Below, piece by piece: positions 51,846-60,713 of a stretch of DNA of 64,000 bases. Numbering within the stretch: the first letter of the stretch is position 1; each line of letters starts with the position of its first letter. The notes under the pieces are model-generated. The model did not search any database. It was given only the letters and a program-made list of their open reading frames with translations, and had not been told where the DNA came from. The stretch is taken from positions 3,403,471 to 3,467,470 of the forward strand of contig NZ_CP086111.1 of the NCBI RefSeq assembly GCF_016806835.2, written 5' to 3'. Both the position numbers and the translations under genes were made by a program. The stretch comes from Skermanella rosea. Lineage in GTDB: Bacteria; Pseudomonadota; Alphaproteobacteria; Azospirillales; Azospirillaceae.

Positions 51846-54017
51846 TCAGACCAGCAGCCAAGCCGCCTTGCCGGGCTGCATCGAGCCGATATCGTCGGAC
51901 CCGACCCCCGCCAGGGTGACAAGCTCGTCCACTTTGCCGTCGTGATGAACCCAGACGGCCACGGCTCCGGCTCCCTTGGCGACCACCTCGACGTCGTAGT
52001 CCGCACGGTGCCCGGACATCAAGGGCCTCAGGTCCAGGATGTCCTGGCCGACCTTGAAGTCCATGATCACGTCGCCCTTGTCGCCGAGGCCGTTGAACAC
52101 GAAGCTGTCGCTTCCGCCGCCGCCGTAGAGCTGGTCGGCGCCACCGCCGCCGATGATGGTGTCCTTGCCGGCATTGCCCTTGATGATGTTCGACAGGCCG
52201 TTGCCGGTCAGTGTCATGCCGCCCGCCCTGAGCCCGATCAGGTTCTCGACATTGTCGGGCAGCGTGTAGGAGACGTCCCAGAGCTTGACGGTGTCGATCC
52301 CCTCGCCCGGCTTCTCGACCACCTTGTCGTAGATGCTTCCGGCCACGTAGGTGTCGTCGCCCTTGCCGCCCCGCATGACGTCATGCCCCGAGCCGCCGTC
52401 GAGCTGATCATTCCGGTCGGTGCCGGTCAGGGTGTCGTTCTTCGACGTGCCCTTGATCGTGCTGGTGAACGCGACGCTCTCGCGCCACTGGGCCAGGGTC
52501 GGTAGGGGCGTCGGCGTCGAACCGGCCGGGCTGAACCCGAAATCGTCGGCCGCGAAGGCGGCGATCTTGATGTTCAGGAACTTGAGCGTCTGCCCGCCAC
52601 CAAGGTCCAGAACGACATCCGCACCGGACTGCTTCATGGCCGCCTTGACCGCCGCGAAGCTGCCGAAAGGCGTTCCTTCCAGGCGCACCGTGTCGCCCGC
52701 CCCGGCACCGGCCTTGAAGTCGGTGATGACGTCGTTGCCCTTGCCCTTCGCGATCACGAACACGTCGTTGCCGCCACCGCCGGTCAATCGGTCGTTGCCG
52801 ACGCCGCCGTCGAGCACGTCGTTGCCGGAGCCGCCCTTGATCACGTTGTCCTTGGCGTTGCCGGTGACCTTGGAACCGCCCGAGCGCGTCACGTTGGCGT
52901 TCTCGACCGATGACGGCATGGTGTAGCTCGCGTCGGTCACCGTGACCGTGTCGACCGGATCGGTCGGCTTGGGAACCGTTCCGACCGTGCCGGAACCGGG
53001 GCCCGCCTTGCCGTTCCACACGCCGTCGAAACGGTTGCCGGAAACCTCCAGGCCCTTGCCCTGGCCGGACTCCACGCTCAGCCAGTTGTTCGACCGGTTT
53101 ATGGTGTTGTTGTTGATCGTGATGTCCGAGGACGGGGTCGCCTTGCCGCCCGTCTTGCCGGCCGCGACGTTGACGACGGTGTAGTATTTGGGATTGCCGG
53201 CCAGCAGGTTGCCGGTCGCCGTGCTGTCGACCGCGCCCAGGAAGTTGAGCGGGCGCTTGCCCACGTCGAAGACCTCGTTGCCGATCGCGACGACGTTCTT
53301 CGCCTCATAGTCGCGCATGCCCGGCCGCATCCATTTGGGCGTCGTCCAGCCGCCGATGGAAATGCCGTCCACATCGACGTCATGGACCCTGTTGTACTCG
53401 ATCCGGACGTTCGTCGAACCGCCCTTGGCGAACAGGCCGGCCACACCCGTGACCTTGGAAATGTCGTTGCGGGCGATGACGCTGTCATTGACCGCGACGA
53501 AGTCGATGCCCTGGTCGCCTGCACCGATGATGGTGTTACCCAGGATATGGACGTTGTCGCCCTGGGAGATCTTGATGCCGTCCATGCCGGCGCCGCGGAT
53601 GATGTTGCCCTCGACGACGATGTTCTTGACCATGTCCTTGAAGTCGGTGCCGGCCATGCCGAACTGGATGCCGTTCTGCTTGGACTGCGCCGTCACGTCG
53701 AAGCCGCGAACGACGATGTTCTCCTCGCCGAAGCCGGCGATGGTCGCGGTACCCGCGCTGGCGGGCTTGATCTTCGCGGCCCCGGCGCCGTCGGCCGAGA
53801 TCAACCAGATCGGCGCCTTTTCCGTACCGCTATGCTTGAAATTGACGTTCTCAACATAGGTGCCCGCCTTCACCATGATGGCCGTTCCGGGCGTGGCCTT
53901 GTCCAATGCGGCCTGGATCGTCTTGAACGGAGAACCTTCGGATCCGTTGTTGCTGTTGCTGCCCTTGTTGGAAACCCAAATGGTGCGCTGCGGCGTGATG
54001 TTGGAAAACGGCGTCAA
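51846..54017 (-). CDS. secreted right-handed beta-helix protein with RTX calcium-binding repeats
   Basis: 723 residues with no signal peptide, starting at a TTG (54017) with GAGGA eight bases upstream. Residues about 12-335 form repeated beta-helix turns (IVVEGNIIRGAGMDGIKI, IARNDISKVTG), as in pectate-lyase or alginate-epimerase-like proteins. Two RTX blocks follow: GGSGNDVLDGGVGNDRLTGG (about 395-425) and GGSGHDVMRGG plus GGGGADQLYGGGG (about 540-640). A segment with SYT(M/L)P...VEN recurs near 363 and 583. The C-terminus AAWLLV fits a type I secretion signal. No secretion genes are visible nearby. It is likely an extracellular polysaccharide-active or adhesive protein, substrate unknown. 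Confidence 0.85.
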   Translation of the reverse strand: MTPFSNITPQRTIWVSNKGSNSNNGSEGSPFKTIQAALDKATPGTAIMVKAGTYVENVNFKHSGTEKAPIWLISADGAGAAKIKPASAGTATIAGFGEENIVVRGFDVTAQSKQNGIQFGMAGTDFKDMVKNIVVEGNIIRGAGMDGIKISQGDNVHILGNTIIGAGDQGIDFVAVNDSVIARNDISKVTGVAGLFAKGGSTNVRIEYNRVHDVDVDGISIGGWTTPKWMRPGMRDYEAKNVVAIGNEVFDVGKRPLNFLGAVDSTATGNLLAGNPKYYTVVNVAAGKTGGKATPSSDITINNNTINRSNNWLSVESGQGKGLEVSGNRFDGVWNGKAGPGSGTVGTVPKPTDPVDTVTVTDASYTMPSSVENANVTRSGGSKVTGNAKDNVIKGGSGNDVLDGGVGNDRLTGGGGNDVFVIAKGKGNDVITDFKAGAGAGDTVRLEGTPFGSFAAVKAAMKQSGADVVLDLGGGQTLKFLNIKIAAFAADDFGFSPAGSTPTPLPTLAQWRESVAFTSTIKGTSKNDTLTGTDRNDQLDGGSGHDVMRGGKGDDTYVAGSIYDKVVEKPGEGIDTVKLWDVSYTLPDNVENLIGLRAGGMTLTGNGLSNIIKGNAGKDTIIGGGGADQLYGGGGSDSFVFNGLGDKGDVIMDFKVGQDILDLRPLMSGHRADYDVEVVAKGAGAVAVWVHHDGKVDELVTLAGVGSDDIGSMQPGKAAWLLV

Positions 54018-54588
54018 TTTACAGTTCCTCTCGAATTTCTACGAGGGCCGAGCCGCGGATGTCTCCGCGCCAACTTCAGCCCTTCATCGAACCCCGTATC
54101 ATTAGATCGGGTTACCTCTTTCGAGAGAATGTCCTGGACGATTTAATAGATCGTTACCGTCAAGTCAGACCTTCCAATGAATCCGGATTATTGATCGATA
54201 CCTGGGAAATACTCCGAATTCGGAACCAATTCCGATGCACGCGAAATCCCGGGTAGTTGCTGGGATTACGGGCATTTTCCTGCGCCTCGAGGCCGGCAAC
54301 GACCAAGTCTATTAACAGATATTCAGAATTCTGGACCTGAAAACGATCACAGCCCGGTCGGATCCGTGTCACAACTTCGTACCGGCTTTTGTCGGAACAG
54401 CAGACGCCTTTTTTGCTCCCCCGTTTCGATCGTTTGCATGTAATTTCCGGCCTGTTCGCTGTACAGACAAGTACAAATCACCAAATCGCTGCACCAGATC
54501 CGGAAAAATCCCATAATCTGCGAGTAAAAGCCCACTTTTGCTCAAGTGGATCCCGGACTGTAACGCACAATCAAAGAGTGGCATTGAA
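54018..54588. other. 571-base divergent intergenic region between the two beta-helix genes
   Basis: AT-richer than its surroundings and without a credible gene. A CCACTT/AAGTGG inverted repeat (54532-54549) lies about 40 bases upstream of the plus-strand beta-helix gene. Promoters for both beta-helix genes must be here, so shared regulation is likely. Short frames crossing it look like chance openings. Confidence 0.55.
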
Positions 54589-55971
54589 ATGGGCGATCGT
54601 CAGATCTGGGTTTCCAAATCCGGAAGCAACTCAAACTCCGGCAGCTCTTCAGCTCCTCTGAAGACTATTCAAGCCGCCGTCGATCGCGCTTCGGGCGGTG
54701 CCGACATCATGGTCAAGGCGGGCACCTATGTCGAAAACGTCCGCATCCGCAAAGATGACATCTCGCTGATCTCGGCCGACGGAAAGCATGAGGCGACGAT
54801 CAAGGCGGCCTCGCAGAAAGGTGCGGCGATCAGCGGCTTCGGGGTCGAGGATGTCACGATCAAGGGCTTCGTGATCGATGGGCCGTCCGGATCCAACGCC
54901 GTCCATTTCGGCATGTCCGGCCGCGGGTTCGGCGATCCGATCCGCAACCTGACCATCCAGGACAACAAGATCCACAGCTCCGGCCTGGATGGGGTCAAGG
55001 TTTCCCAGGCGTACAATGTCAAGGTGCTGAATAACGATGTTTCCGGCTCCGGCGAGGAGGGGATCGATTTCGTCGCGGTCAACAACTCGCGCATCGCGGG
55101 CAACGACGTGTCGGGCAGCGACGGTCCCTCCAGCCTCGGCGTCAAGGGCGGATCGTCCAACGTCACGATCGAGGACAACACTGTCTGGGACGCCAAGGGC
55201 GCAGGCATCAGCGTGGGCGGCTGGACGACGGCCAAGTGGATGTGGCCGAACGCGCGCAGCTATGAGGCCAAGAACCTGAAGGTCGTCGGGAACGAGGTCT
55301 CGGACGTGGGCAAGGCCGCGATCCTCGTCTCCGGCGCCCGGGACAGCCACATCGGCGACAATTATCTCGACCCCGACAACGGCCAGAAGGCCGCGATCTG
55401 GGTGGATCGCAGCAAGGCGGCGCACCCGAGCCCCATCTACTCCAAGGACATTTCCATCGAGGGCAACGCCTTCGAAAGCTCCAAGCTGGTGCAGGTGAAC
55501 AAGGGCAACGGCACCGGCCTGGAAGTCAGCGGCAACACGGCGGCCGCTTCGGGGCAGAAGGGCGTCTGGGCCTCGGCCAAGAGCGCCGCCGATACTGCCC
55601 ATGCCACCGAGGCTCCGAACGATGCGGTCCCCGACGTGATCGCGATCGCCCGGGAAGTCCTGCCGGAGAGCTTCCGCAGCCACGACGGCGAGGATCTGCC
55701 GGACATCCAGATCGTCGTGGGCGACGAGTCCGTGGTCTACAGCCCGATCCGCGACGGCAGTTTTGACGGGGCTGAACTGCCGGGCGGCGCCGCACCGACG
55801 GAAGACTACCTGTTCTTCGGGCTGCCCGCCGAAACGGTCGATGACGACGCGGCCGACGATGCCGCCGTGATCCTCACCGGGTGGCATGCGGTCGAGGATG
55901 CGCCGCACGCCGAACTGGCGGGTGCCGTCCAGGGTAGCTCAGTCGCCGCCGACTGGCTGCTCCAAGGATAG
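54589..55971 (+). CDS. beta-helix protein, RTX-less paralogue of the 723-residue protein
   Basis: 460 residues from ATG 54589. The N-terminus IWVSKSGSNSNSGSSSAPLKT and GADIMVKAGTYVENV closely match the divergent gene's product, and so do the helix turns with GLDGVKVSQAYNVKVLNND and GGWTTAKWMWPNARSYEAKN. There are no RTX repeats; instead an acidic tail of about 110 residues follows (SHDGEDLPDIQIVVGDE) and the end reads AADWLLQG, matching the partner's AAWLLV. It is presumably also exported by type I secretion, since no N-terminal signal peptide is seen. AAAGAGTGG lies upstream; the longest frame begins at 54538. Confidence 0.8.
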   Translation: MGDRQIWVSKSGSNSNSGSSSAPLKTIQAAVDRASGGADIMVKAGTYVENVRIRKDDISLISADGKHEATIKAASQKGAAISGFGVEDVTIKGFVIDGPSGSNAVHFGMSGRGFGDPIRNLTIQDNKIHSSGLDGVKVSQAYNVKVLNNDVSGSGEEGIDFVAVNNSRIAGNDVSGSDGPSSLGVKGGSSNVTIEDNTVWDAKGAGISVGGWTTAKWMWPNARSYEAKNLKVVGNEVSDVGKAAILVSGARDSHIGDNYLDPDNGQKAAIWVDRSKAAHPSPIYSKDISIEGNAFESSKLVQVNKGNGTGLEVSGNTAAASGQKGVWASAKSAADTAHATEAPNDAVPDVIAIAREVLPESFRSHDGEDLPDIQIVVGDESVVYSPIRDGSFDGAELPGGAAPTEDYLFFGLPAETVDDDAADDAAVILTGWHAVEDAPHAELAGAVQGSSVAADWLLQG

Positions 55972-56001
55972 TCTCCACGTCTCTCTTTCGGCGAAACCCA
56001 G

Positions 56002-56035
56002 GCTCTCTTCCGGCTAATCCCACCCGGAAGAGAGC
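56002..56035 (+). terminator. terminator hairpin after the RTX-less beta-helix gene
   Basis: GCTCTCTTCCGG (56002-56013) pairs perfectly with CCGGAAGAGAGC (56024-56035) over 12 bases with a ten-base loop, 31 bases past the stop. No T-run follows, so it may be factor-assisted or a processing hairpin. Confidence 0.6.
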
Positions 56036-56166
56036 AAGGGCGGAATTGCGCCAAAAAGATCTCTAGCTTGGTTAATTATCGGTAAATTTTTTGGGTTGAC
56101 GTCGAAACGATTTCCAGTCATGGGCATTGCTCGCGTGACGATATTAACCATAATGGGGCCGGTTTT

Positions 56167-56733
56167 ATGCATTTTCGCGGTAAATCTGGGGCGGTGTCGA
56201 GGCGATCGCTGCTGGCGGCGGGGGTTTCCGCAGCATTCCTCTCAGCGATCAAACCAGCCGCTGCCGCGGTCGCTCCCGTGAAGGATAGAAAGCTTCACCT
56301 TTACCATCGCCAGACCGGCGAATTTTTCAAAGAAACCTATTTCGAAGACGGGTTCTACCGCGTCGACGCGCTGGACAAGATCAACTGGGTCCTTCGAGAC
56401 TGGCGCACCGACGCGACGACCCCGATTGATCCCGCCCTGCTCGATATCCTGTTCAACGTCGCGAACAGCGTGGAGGCCGGCAAGCCCTTCGAGATCCTGT
56501 CAGGTTATCGCACGCCCGCGACCAACGCGGCCCTGCGCCGGCATGGCATCCGGACCGCGTCGCACAGCTATCACATGGTCGGCCAGGCGGTCGACATCAC
56601 GCTCCCCGGCGTGAGCCTCCGCAACATGCGGAAGGCGGCCCTCGCGCTCGGCAAGGGCGGCGTCGGCTATTATCCCAGGTCGGGCTTCATCCACGTCGAT
56701 ACCGGCGACGTCCGGCAGTGGAACGGGCGCTGA
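56167..56733 (+). CDS. DUF882/YcbK-like exported peptidase M15-type protein
   Basis: 188 residues. A Tat-like signal (SRRSLLAAGVSAAFLSAI) precedes a zinc-peptidase-like domain. His136 in SYHMVGQAVDI, Asp143 and His176 in FIHVDTG are the predicted metal ligands, as in YcbK/M15A proteins. These have been linked to peptidoglycan processing or envelope maintenance; activity is inferred. GGGGCCGG lies upstream of the ATG. It is followed by the divergently oriented Kbp-like gene. Confidence 0.87.
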   Translation: MHFRGKSGAVSRRSLLAAGVSAAFLSAIKPAAAAVAPVKDRKLHLYHRQTGEFFKETYFEDGFYRVDALDKINWVLRDWRTDATTPIDPALLDILFNVANSVEAGKPFEILSGYRTPATNAALRRHGIRTASHSYHMVGQAVDITLPGVSLRNMRKAALALGKGGVGYYPRSGFIHVDTGDVRQWNGR

Positions 56734-56818
56734 GGCAGTCCCGCGTCTTCCGAGACGGCGGAGGGAGCGCCGGCGCCCTGGGCCGCCCGCGCTCCGCGTC
56801 CGCCTCGCGGTGGATCGG

Positions 56819-57283
56819 TCAGGGAATACGGAGCATCTGGCCGGGATAGATCTTGTCCGGATGCTCCAGCATCGGCCGGTTCGCCTCGAAGATCGCCTGA
56901 TACCTGTTGGGATCTCCGTAGAACTCCTTCGAAACCTTCGAAAGCGTGTCGCCCTTCTTCACCGTGTAGAAGCGCGATTCCGGCGCAGCGTTGGCGGCCG
57001 CCGGAGTGGCGGCGGCAGGCGCGTCAGCCTGGGCCACGGCCAGGCGATCCTCGACCTTGGCGACGCCGTGCACGTTGCCGAGCGCCAGGACGATCTTCTC
57101 GCGCTGCTCTTGCGACGGGGCGGTGCCGGAAACGGTGACGATGTCGTCCTTCACGTCGACCGCGAAATCCTTGGCCTCAAGGCCGAGCTTGGTGACTTCG
57201 GCGCGCAGCTCGTCCGGCGTCGGAGCGTCGCTGCCGATACCCAGCTTGCGGCCCGCATCCTTCACGAAATCGAAGAAGCCCAT
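56819..57283 (-). CDS. kbp: BON-LysM protein, Kbp/YgaU-like potassium-binding protein
   Basis: 154 residues, matching E. coli Kbp in length and architecture. GFFDFVKDAGRKLG opens the N-terminus; BON domain at about 25-85 (DDIVTVSGTAPSQEQREKIVLALGN) and LysM at about 105-153 (YTVKKGDTLSKVSKEFYGD ... YPGQMLRIP). E. coli Kbp is a cytoplasmic potassium sensor. GAGGAGAAC precedes ATG 57283; the longest frame to 57364 lacks similarity. The next gene upstream is the quinone reductase on the same strand. Confidence 0.87.
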   Translation of the reverse strand: MGFFDFVKDAGRKLGIGSDAPTPDELRAEVTKLGLEAKDFAVDVKDDIVTVSGTAPSQEQREKIVLALGNVHGVAKVEDRLAVAQADAPAAATPAAANAAPESRFYTVKKGDTLSKVSKEFYGDPNRYQAIFEANRPMLEHPDKIYPGQMLRIP

Positions 57284-57411
57284 GATGTTCTCCTCAAAGG
57301 GGGTGGACTGGGTTTGGAAATGGTACGGGCCGCCGGAGCGGCCCGTCACTGCACCGCACAACAAACACCCAGTCGGCCCCGCGGTTGCGTGGAGGGTCGG
57401 GCCGCCGGATC

Positions 57412-58425
57412 CTAGAAGCCGGTCAGGACGATCTTGCCGATCGAGCGGCCGCTCTCCAGTGCCGCATGGGCCTTGCGCAGGTTCGCGGCATTGATCGTGC
57501 CGAATTCCTGGCCGAGGGTGGTCCGGATCAGTCCCTCGTCGACCAGGCCCGAGACCTCGTCGAGCAGCTTATGCTGCTGGATCATGTCGGGCGTCTCGTG
57601 CATGGCGCGGACGAACATCAGCTCGATGTGAAGCGTCCCGGCCTTGCCCTTGATCTGCATGACGTCCAGGGACGCCGGGTCGTCGATCAGGGTGATCTCC
57701 CCCTGGGGGGCCATGACCTTGACGATCTCCGCCCAGTGCCTGTCGGTGTGGGTCAGGGATAGCACGTAGCGCACCGTCGGGTACCCGATCCGGGCCATCT
57801 CCTCCGACAGGGACCTGGAATGGTCGATCACGTGATGCGCGCCCGAGGCCGTCACCCAATCCCGCGTTTCCGGCCGCGAGGCCGTGCCGATGACGGTGAG
57901 GTTGGTGAGCCTGCGGGCGAGCTGAACCGCGATCGATCCGACGCCCCCGGCCGCCCCGATGATCAGGATGGCGTCGTCGGTCGGCGCCTTGCCGACCGGA
58001 ATGCGGAACCGGTCGAACAGGCATTCCCACGCGGTGATGGCGGTCAGCGGCAATGCGGCCGCCTGGGTGAAGGACAGGCTCCGGGGCTTGTGGCCGACGA
58101 TCCGCTCGTCCACCAAGCCGTATTCCGCGTTGCTGCCCGGGCGGGTGATGCTGCCGGCGTAGAAGACCTCGTCGCCGGGCTTGAAGAGCGTGACGTCGCG
58201 CCCGACCGCTTCCACCACGCCGGCGGCGTCCCAGCCCAGGATCACCGGCTGTTCGGGTGTTCCCGTACGGCGCATGCGGACCTTGGTATCGACCGGATTG
58301 ACCGAGACCGCCTCGATCCGCACCAGCAGGTCGCGCAGCCCCGGGACCGGTTTGGGCGCCTCGAAATCGAACAGGGAACGCTCTTCGGTAATGGGCAGGC
58401 TTTCGCTGTAGCCGACGGCTTTCAT
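57412..58425 (-). CDS. zinc-binding-alcohol-dehydrogenase-family (quinone oxidoreductase-like) protein
   Basis: 337 residues of the medium-chain dehydrogenase fold. NADPH-binding GAAGGVGSIAVQLAR, the N-terminal GroES-like part (VSVNPVDTKVRMR, ILGWDAAGVVEAVG) and no structural zinc cysteines place it in the quinone-reductase-like group rather than true zinc alcohol dehydrogenases. It probably reduces quinones or enones with NADPH. It is divergent from a LysR gene, which may control it. Confidence 0.88.
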   Translation of the reverse strand: MKAVGYSESLPITEERSLFDFEAPKPVPGLRDLLVRIEAVSVNPVDTKVRMRRTGTPEQPVILGWDAAGVVEAVGRDVTLFKPGDEVFYAGSITRPGSNAEYGLVDERIVGHKPRSLSFTQAAALPLTAITAWECLFDRFRIPVGKAPTDDAILIIGAAGGVGSIAVQLARRLTNLTVIGTASRPETRDWVTASGAHHVIDHSRSLSEEMARIGYPTVRYVLSLTHTDRHWAEIVKVMAPQGEITLIDDPASLDVMQIKGKAGTLHIELMFVRAMHETPDMIQQHKLLDEVSGLVDEGLIRTTLGQEFGTINAANLRKAHAALESGRSIGKIVLTGF

Positions 58426-58512
58426 GGGCTGATCCTTTCATGCATCCTTCAACCTGCTCCCCAAGATGGATCAACGCCGCCCGACATAAAATGGCCTTGA
58501 GTCCGAATTGAC

Positions 58513-58531
58513 TGTTTGGCTTTATCAAACA
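58513..58531. promoter_or_regulatory. LysR-type binding site TGTTTG-N7-CAAACA
   Basis: Perfect 6-bp arms with a seven-base spacer lie immediately upstream of the LysR ATG and about 90 bases from the divergent quinone-oxidoreductase start. The TN11A form (inner T/A) fits LysR-type operators and suggests autoregulation. Confidence 0.55.
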
Positions 58532-59482
58532 ATGGATTTCAGCCTTTCCGACCTGACGCTCTTCGTCCGCACCGCGACACTTGGCAATATCAGCGCGGCC
58601 GGGCGGGAGATCGGCCTTGCACCGGCGTCGGCCAGCCAACGCCTCCAGGCGATCGAACGGGAGATCGGGGCTCGGCTGTTCCATCGGACTACGCGCAAAG
58701 TCGCCTTGAGCGAGGACGGCCGAATCTTCCTGGCCTATGCGCAGAAGATCCTGACGGATGCCGAGGAAGCCAGGGATGCGGTGACGGGGACACAGTCGCC
58801 CGCCGGGATGCTGTCGGTCACCGCTCCCGCTTCCTTCGGCCGCCAATACATCTCGCCGGTCCTGCCCGAGTTCCTGAAGGCCCATCCCAGGCTGCGGGTG
58901 CGGATGCACCTGATGGACCATGTGGTCGATATCGTGGCCCAAGGGATCGACATCGCCATCCGGATCGGCACCCTGCCCGACAGCACGCTGGTGGCGAAGC
59001 GGCTGGTGACCAACCGCCGCGTCGTCTGCGCCGCCCCGGCTTATCTGGCCGAGCACGGTACCCCCGCCACGCCGGCGGACCTGGAGGGGCACGCCTGCCT
59101 TGTCCTCGGCGACCAGCGCCTGTGGCGTTTCGAGAGTGCCGGCGGTTCGGGAGGCGAGGTCGCGGTGCGCGTCGCCGGCCCGCTGGAGAGCAACCATGGC
59201 GAGGTGATCAAGGACGCGGCCGCCGCGGGTATCGGCATCGCCATCAAGTCGACCTGGGATGTCGCCGACCTGCTGCGCGACGGACGGCTGGTGCCGATCC
59301 TCGGTGACTATCCGCTGGCGGGAGACAGCGCGATCTGGGCGGTCTATCCCAACATGCGGCTGCTCCCGGTCCGGGTCAGGTTGTTCATCGATTTCCTTGC
59401 GAAGCGCTTCGGTCAGCCGACGCCCTATTGGGACAAGGTCAGCACCTCCGAAGGACAGGCACCATTCTTACTAAAGGATTAA
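58532..59482 (+). CDS. LysR family transcriptional regulator
   Basis: 316 residues from ATG 58532 (a TTG at 58508 would extend it across the inverted repeat). The winged-helix domain is FSLSDLTLFVRTATLGNISAAGREIGLAPASASQRLQ, followed by the inducer-binding domain with GIDIAIRIGTLPDSTLVAKRL and AAAAGIGIAIKSTWD. It belongs to the group that controls oxidoreductase genes divergent to it, here the quinone oxidoreductase. Candidate operator just upstream. Confidence 0.9.
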   Translation: MDFSLSDLTLFVRTATLGNISAAGREIGLAPASASQRLQAIEREIGARLFHRTTRKVALSEDGRIFLAYAQKILTDAEEARDAVTGTQSPAGMLSVTAPASFGRQYISPVLPEFLKAHPRLRVRMHLMDHVVDIVAQGIDIAIRIGTLPDSTLVAKRLVTNRRVVCAAPAYLAEHGTPATPADLEGHACLVLGDQRLWRFESAGGSGGEVAVRVAGPLESNHGEVIKDAAAAGIGIAIKSTWDVADLLRDGRLVPILGDYPLAGDSAIWAVYPNMRLLPVRVRLFIDFLAKRFGQPTPYWDKVSTSEGQAPFLLKD

Positions 59483-59574
59483 TTTTCCTTCTGCGCTAAC
59501 GTGTTATTAACTAACCCCAATGGCGCACACAGTGCGTCCTTCTTCTCGACCTTCCTTCTTCAAGGGACCTCACG

Positions 59575-60582
59575 ATGACGACCCGGATCGGCACCTCGGT
59601 ACGCGATGTCCTGTATGGAACCCGCTGGGCGGACACGCTCCGCGGCGAGGCCGGCAACGACTACCTCAACGGACAGGGCGGCAACGACAGCTTGTCCGGA
59701 GGCGCCGGTGACGACAAGCTCGACGGCGGAGCCGGCAACGATACGCTACGGGGAGGCGACGGCATCGATGCCCTGTTCGGCGGTGACGGTTCTGATGTCC
59801 TCCACGGCGACGGCGGCAACGATTACCTCTCCGGTGGCGCCGGGTTCGACCAACTCTTCGGCGGTGCCGGCAACGACCGCTTGGTCGGCGGCGAGGGAAG
59901 CAACGACCTATCCGGCGGCGACGGCAACGACGTGCTGGTGCTCGAGGAGCACGGCACGGTCCGGGAGACCTCCTCCCTGTTCTCCGGCGGGACGGGCCGC
60001 GATACCCTGCACGTCGTTGCGGACGATGCCCGGGTGCTCGTGGATCCCTACACCGGATCGACCGCGACCGCTCCGGCGCGCATCGCCATCGATCTGGACG
60101 ATGAAGGATCCGGCGGCAGCCTGTGGTTCCAGGACGGCGACGGCTGGGCTTTCGAAGCTGCCGGCACCTTCGACGGGATCGAGGCCTTCACCGTCTCCGA
60201 GGGTACCCGGCTGGATTTCCATGGCGGAGCCGGTGATGCGACGGTGACCGGCGGCCTGCACGCCGACCTGTTCGAGGGCGGCTCGGGCAACGAGACCTTT
60301 CATGGGGGCGGCGGGGCCGACCTGTTCCTGATGAGCTGGAACGGCTCACTTCAGGGAATGGGTCATGACAGGATCGTCGGCTTCAAGGCCGCCGAAGGCG
60401 ACCGCATCGCTTCCGCGTTCTTCACCGGGAAGCATGGGGTCGATCTGAAGACGACCTGGGTCGAGAAGAACGGCCATACGGTCTTCACCACCCGGACGCC
60501 CGACGGAACCATCGTCCACACGCTCGACGTGGACGCCGTCGGCTTGCCCAAGGGAACCATGGCCGATCACGACTGGGCGTGA
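59575..60582 (+). CDS. RTX (haemolysin-type) calcium-binding protein
   Basis: 335 residues. Residues about 18-122 contain about eleven GGxGxDxLx nonapeptides, in runs such as GGAGDDKLDGGAGNDTLRGG. After a middle region, FEGGSGNETFHGGGGADLF gives one further block near 242-262. No signal peptide, so type I export is likely. AAGGGACC precedes the ATG. The role is not readable; such proteins bind calcium outside the cell and can be enzymes, adhesins or S-layer-like. No secretion system is encoded next to it. Confidence 0.87.
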   Translation: MTTRIGTSVRDVLYGTRWADTLRGEAGNDYLNGQGGNDSLSGGAGDDKLDGGAGNDTLRGGDGIDALFGGDGSDVLHGDGGNDYLSGGAGFDQLFGGAGNDRLVGGEGSNDLSGGDGNDVLVLEEHGTVRETSSLFSGGTGRDTLHVVADDARVLVDPYTGSTATAPARIAIDLDDEGSGGSLWFQDGDGWAFEAAGTFDGIEAFTVSEGTRLDFHGGAGDATVTGGLHADLFEGGSGNETFHGGGGADLFLMSWNGSLQGMGHDRIVGFKAAEGDRIASAFFTGKHGVDLKTTWVEKNGHTVFTTRTPDGTIVHTLDVDAVGLPKGTMADHDWA

Positions 60583-60713
60583 AACTTGGGGCAAGGCGGG
60601 CCGGTCATCGGCGGATTTGACGCAGGCCGAACGGACAGGATCCCGGTTGGTCTATCCGTCGGGTTCATGCGATTGCATGCGCACATGTTCCATCCGCCCG
60701 GTTGCTCCCCGCC

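Noticed and set aside
51846-53000. RTX repeat DNA considered as a CRISPR-like or tandem-repeat array
   Set aside because: The periodicity is the coding consequence of Gly/Asp nonapeptides and has no uniform direct repeats with spacers.
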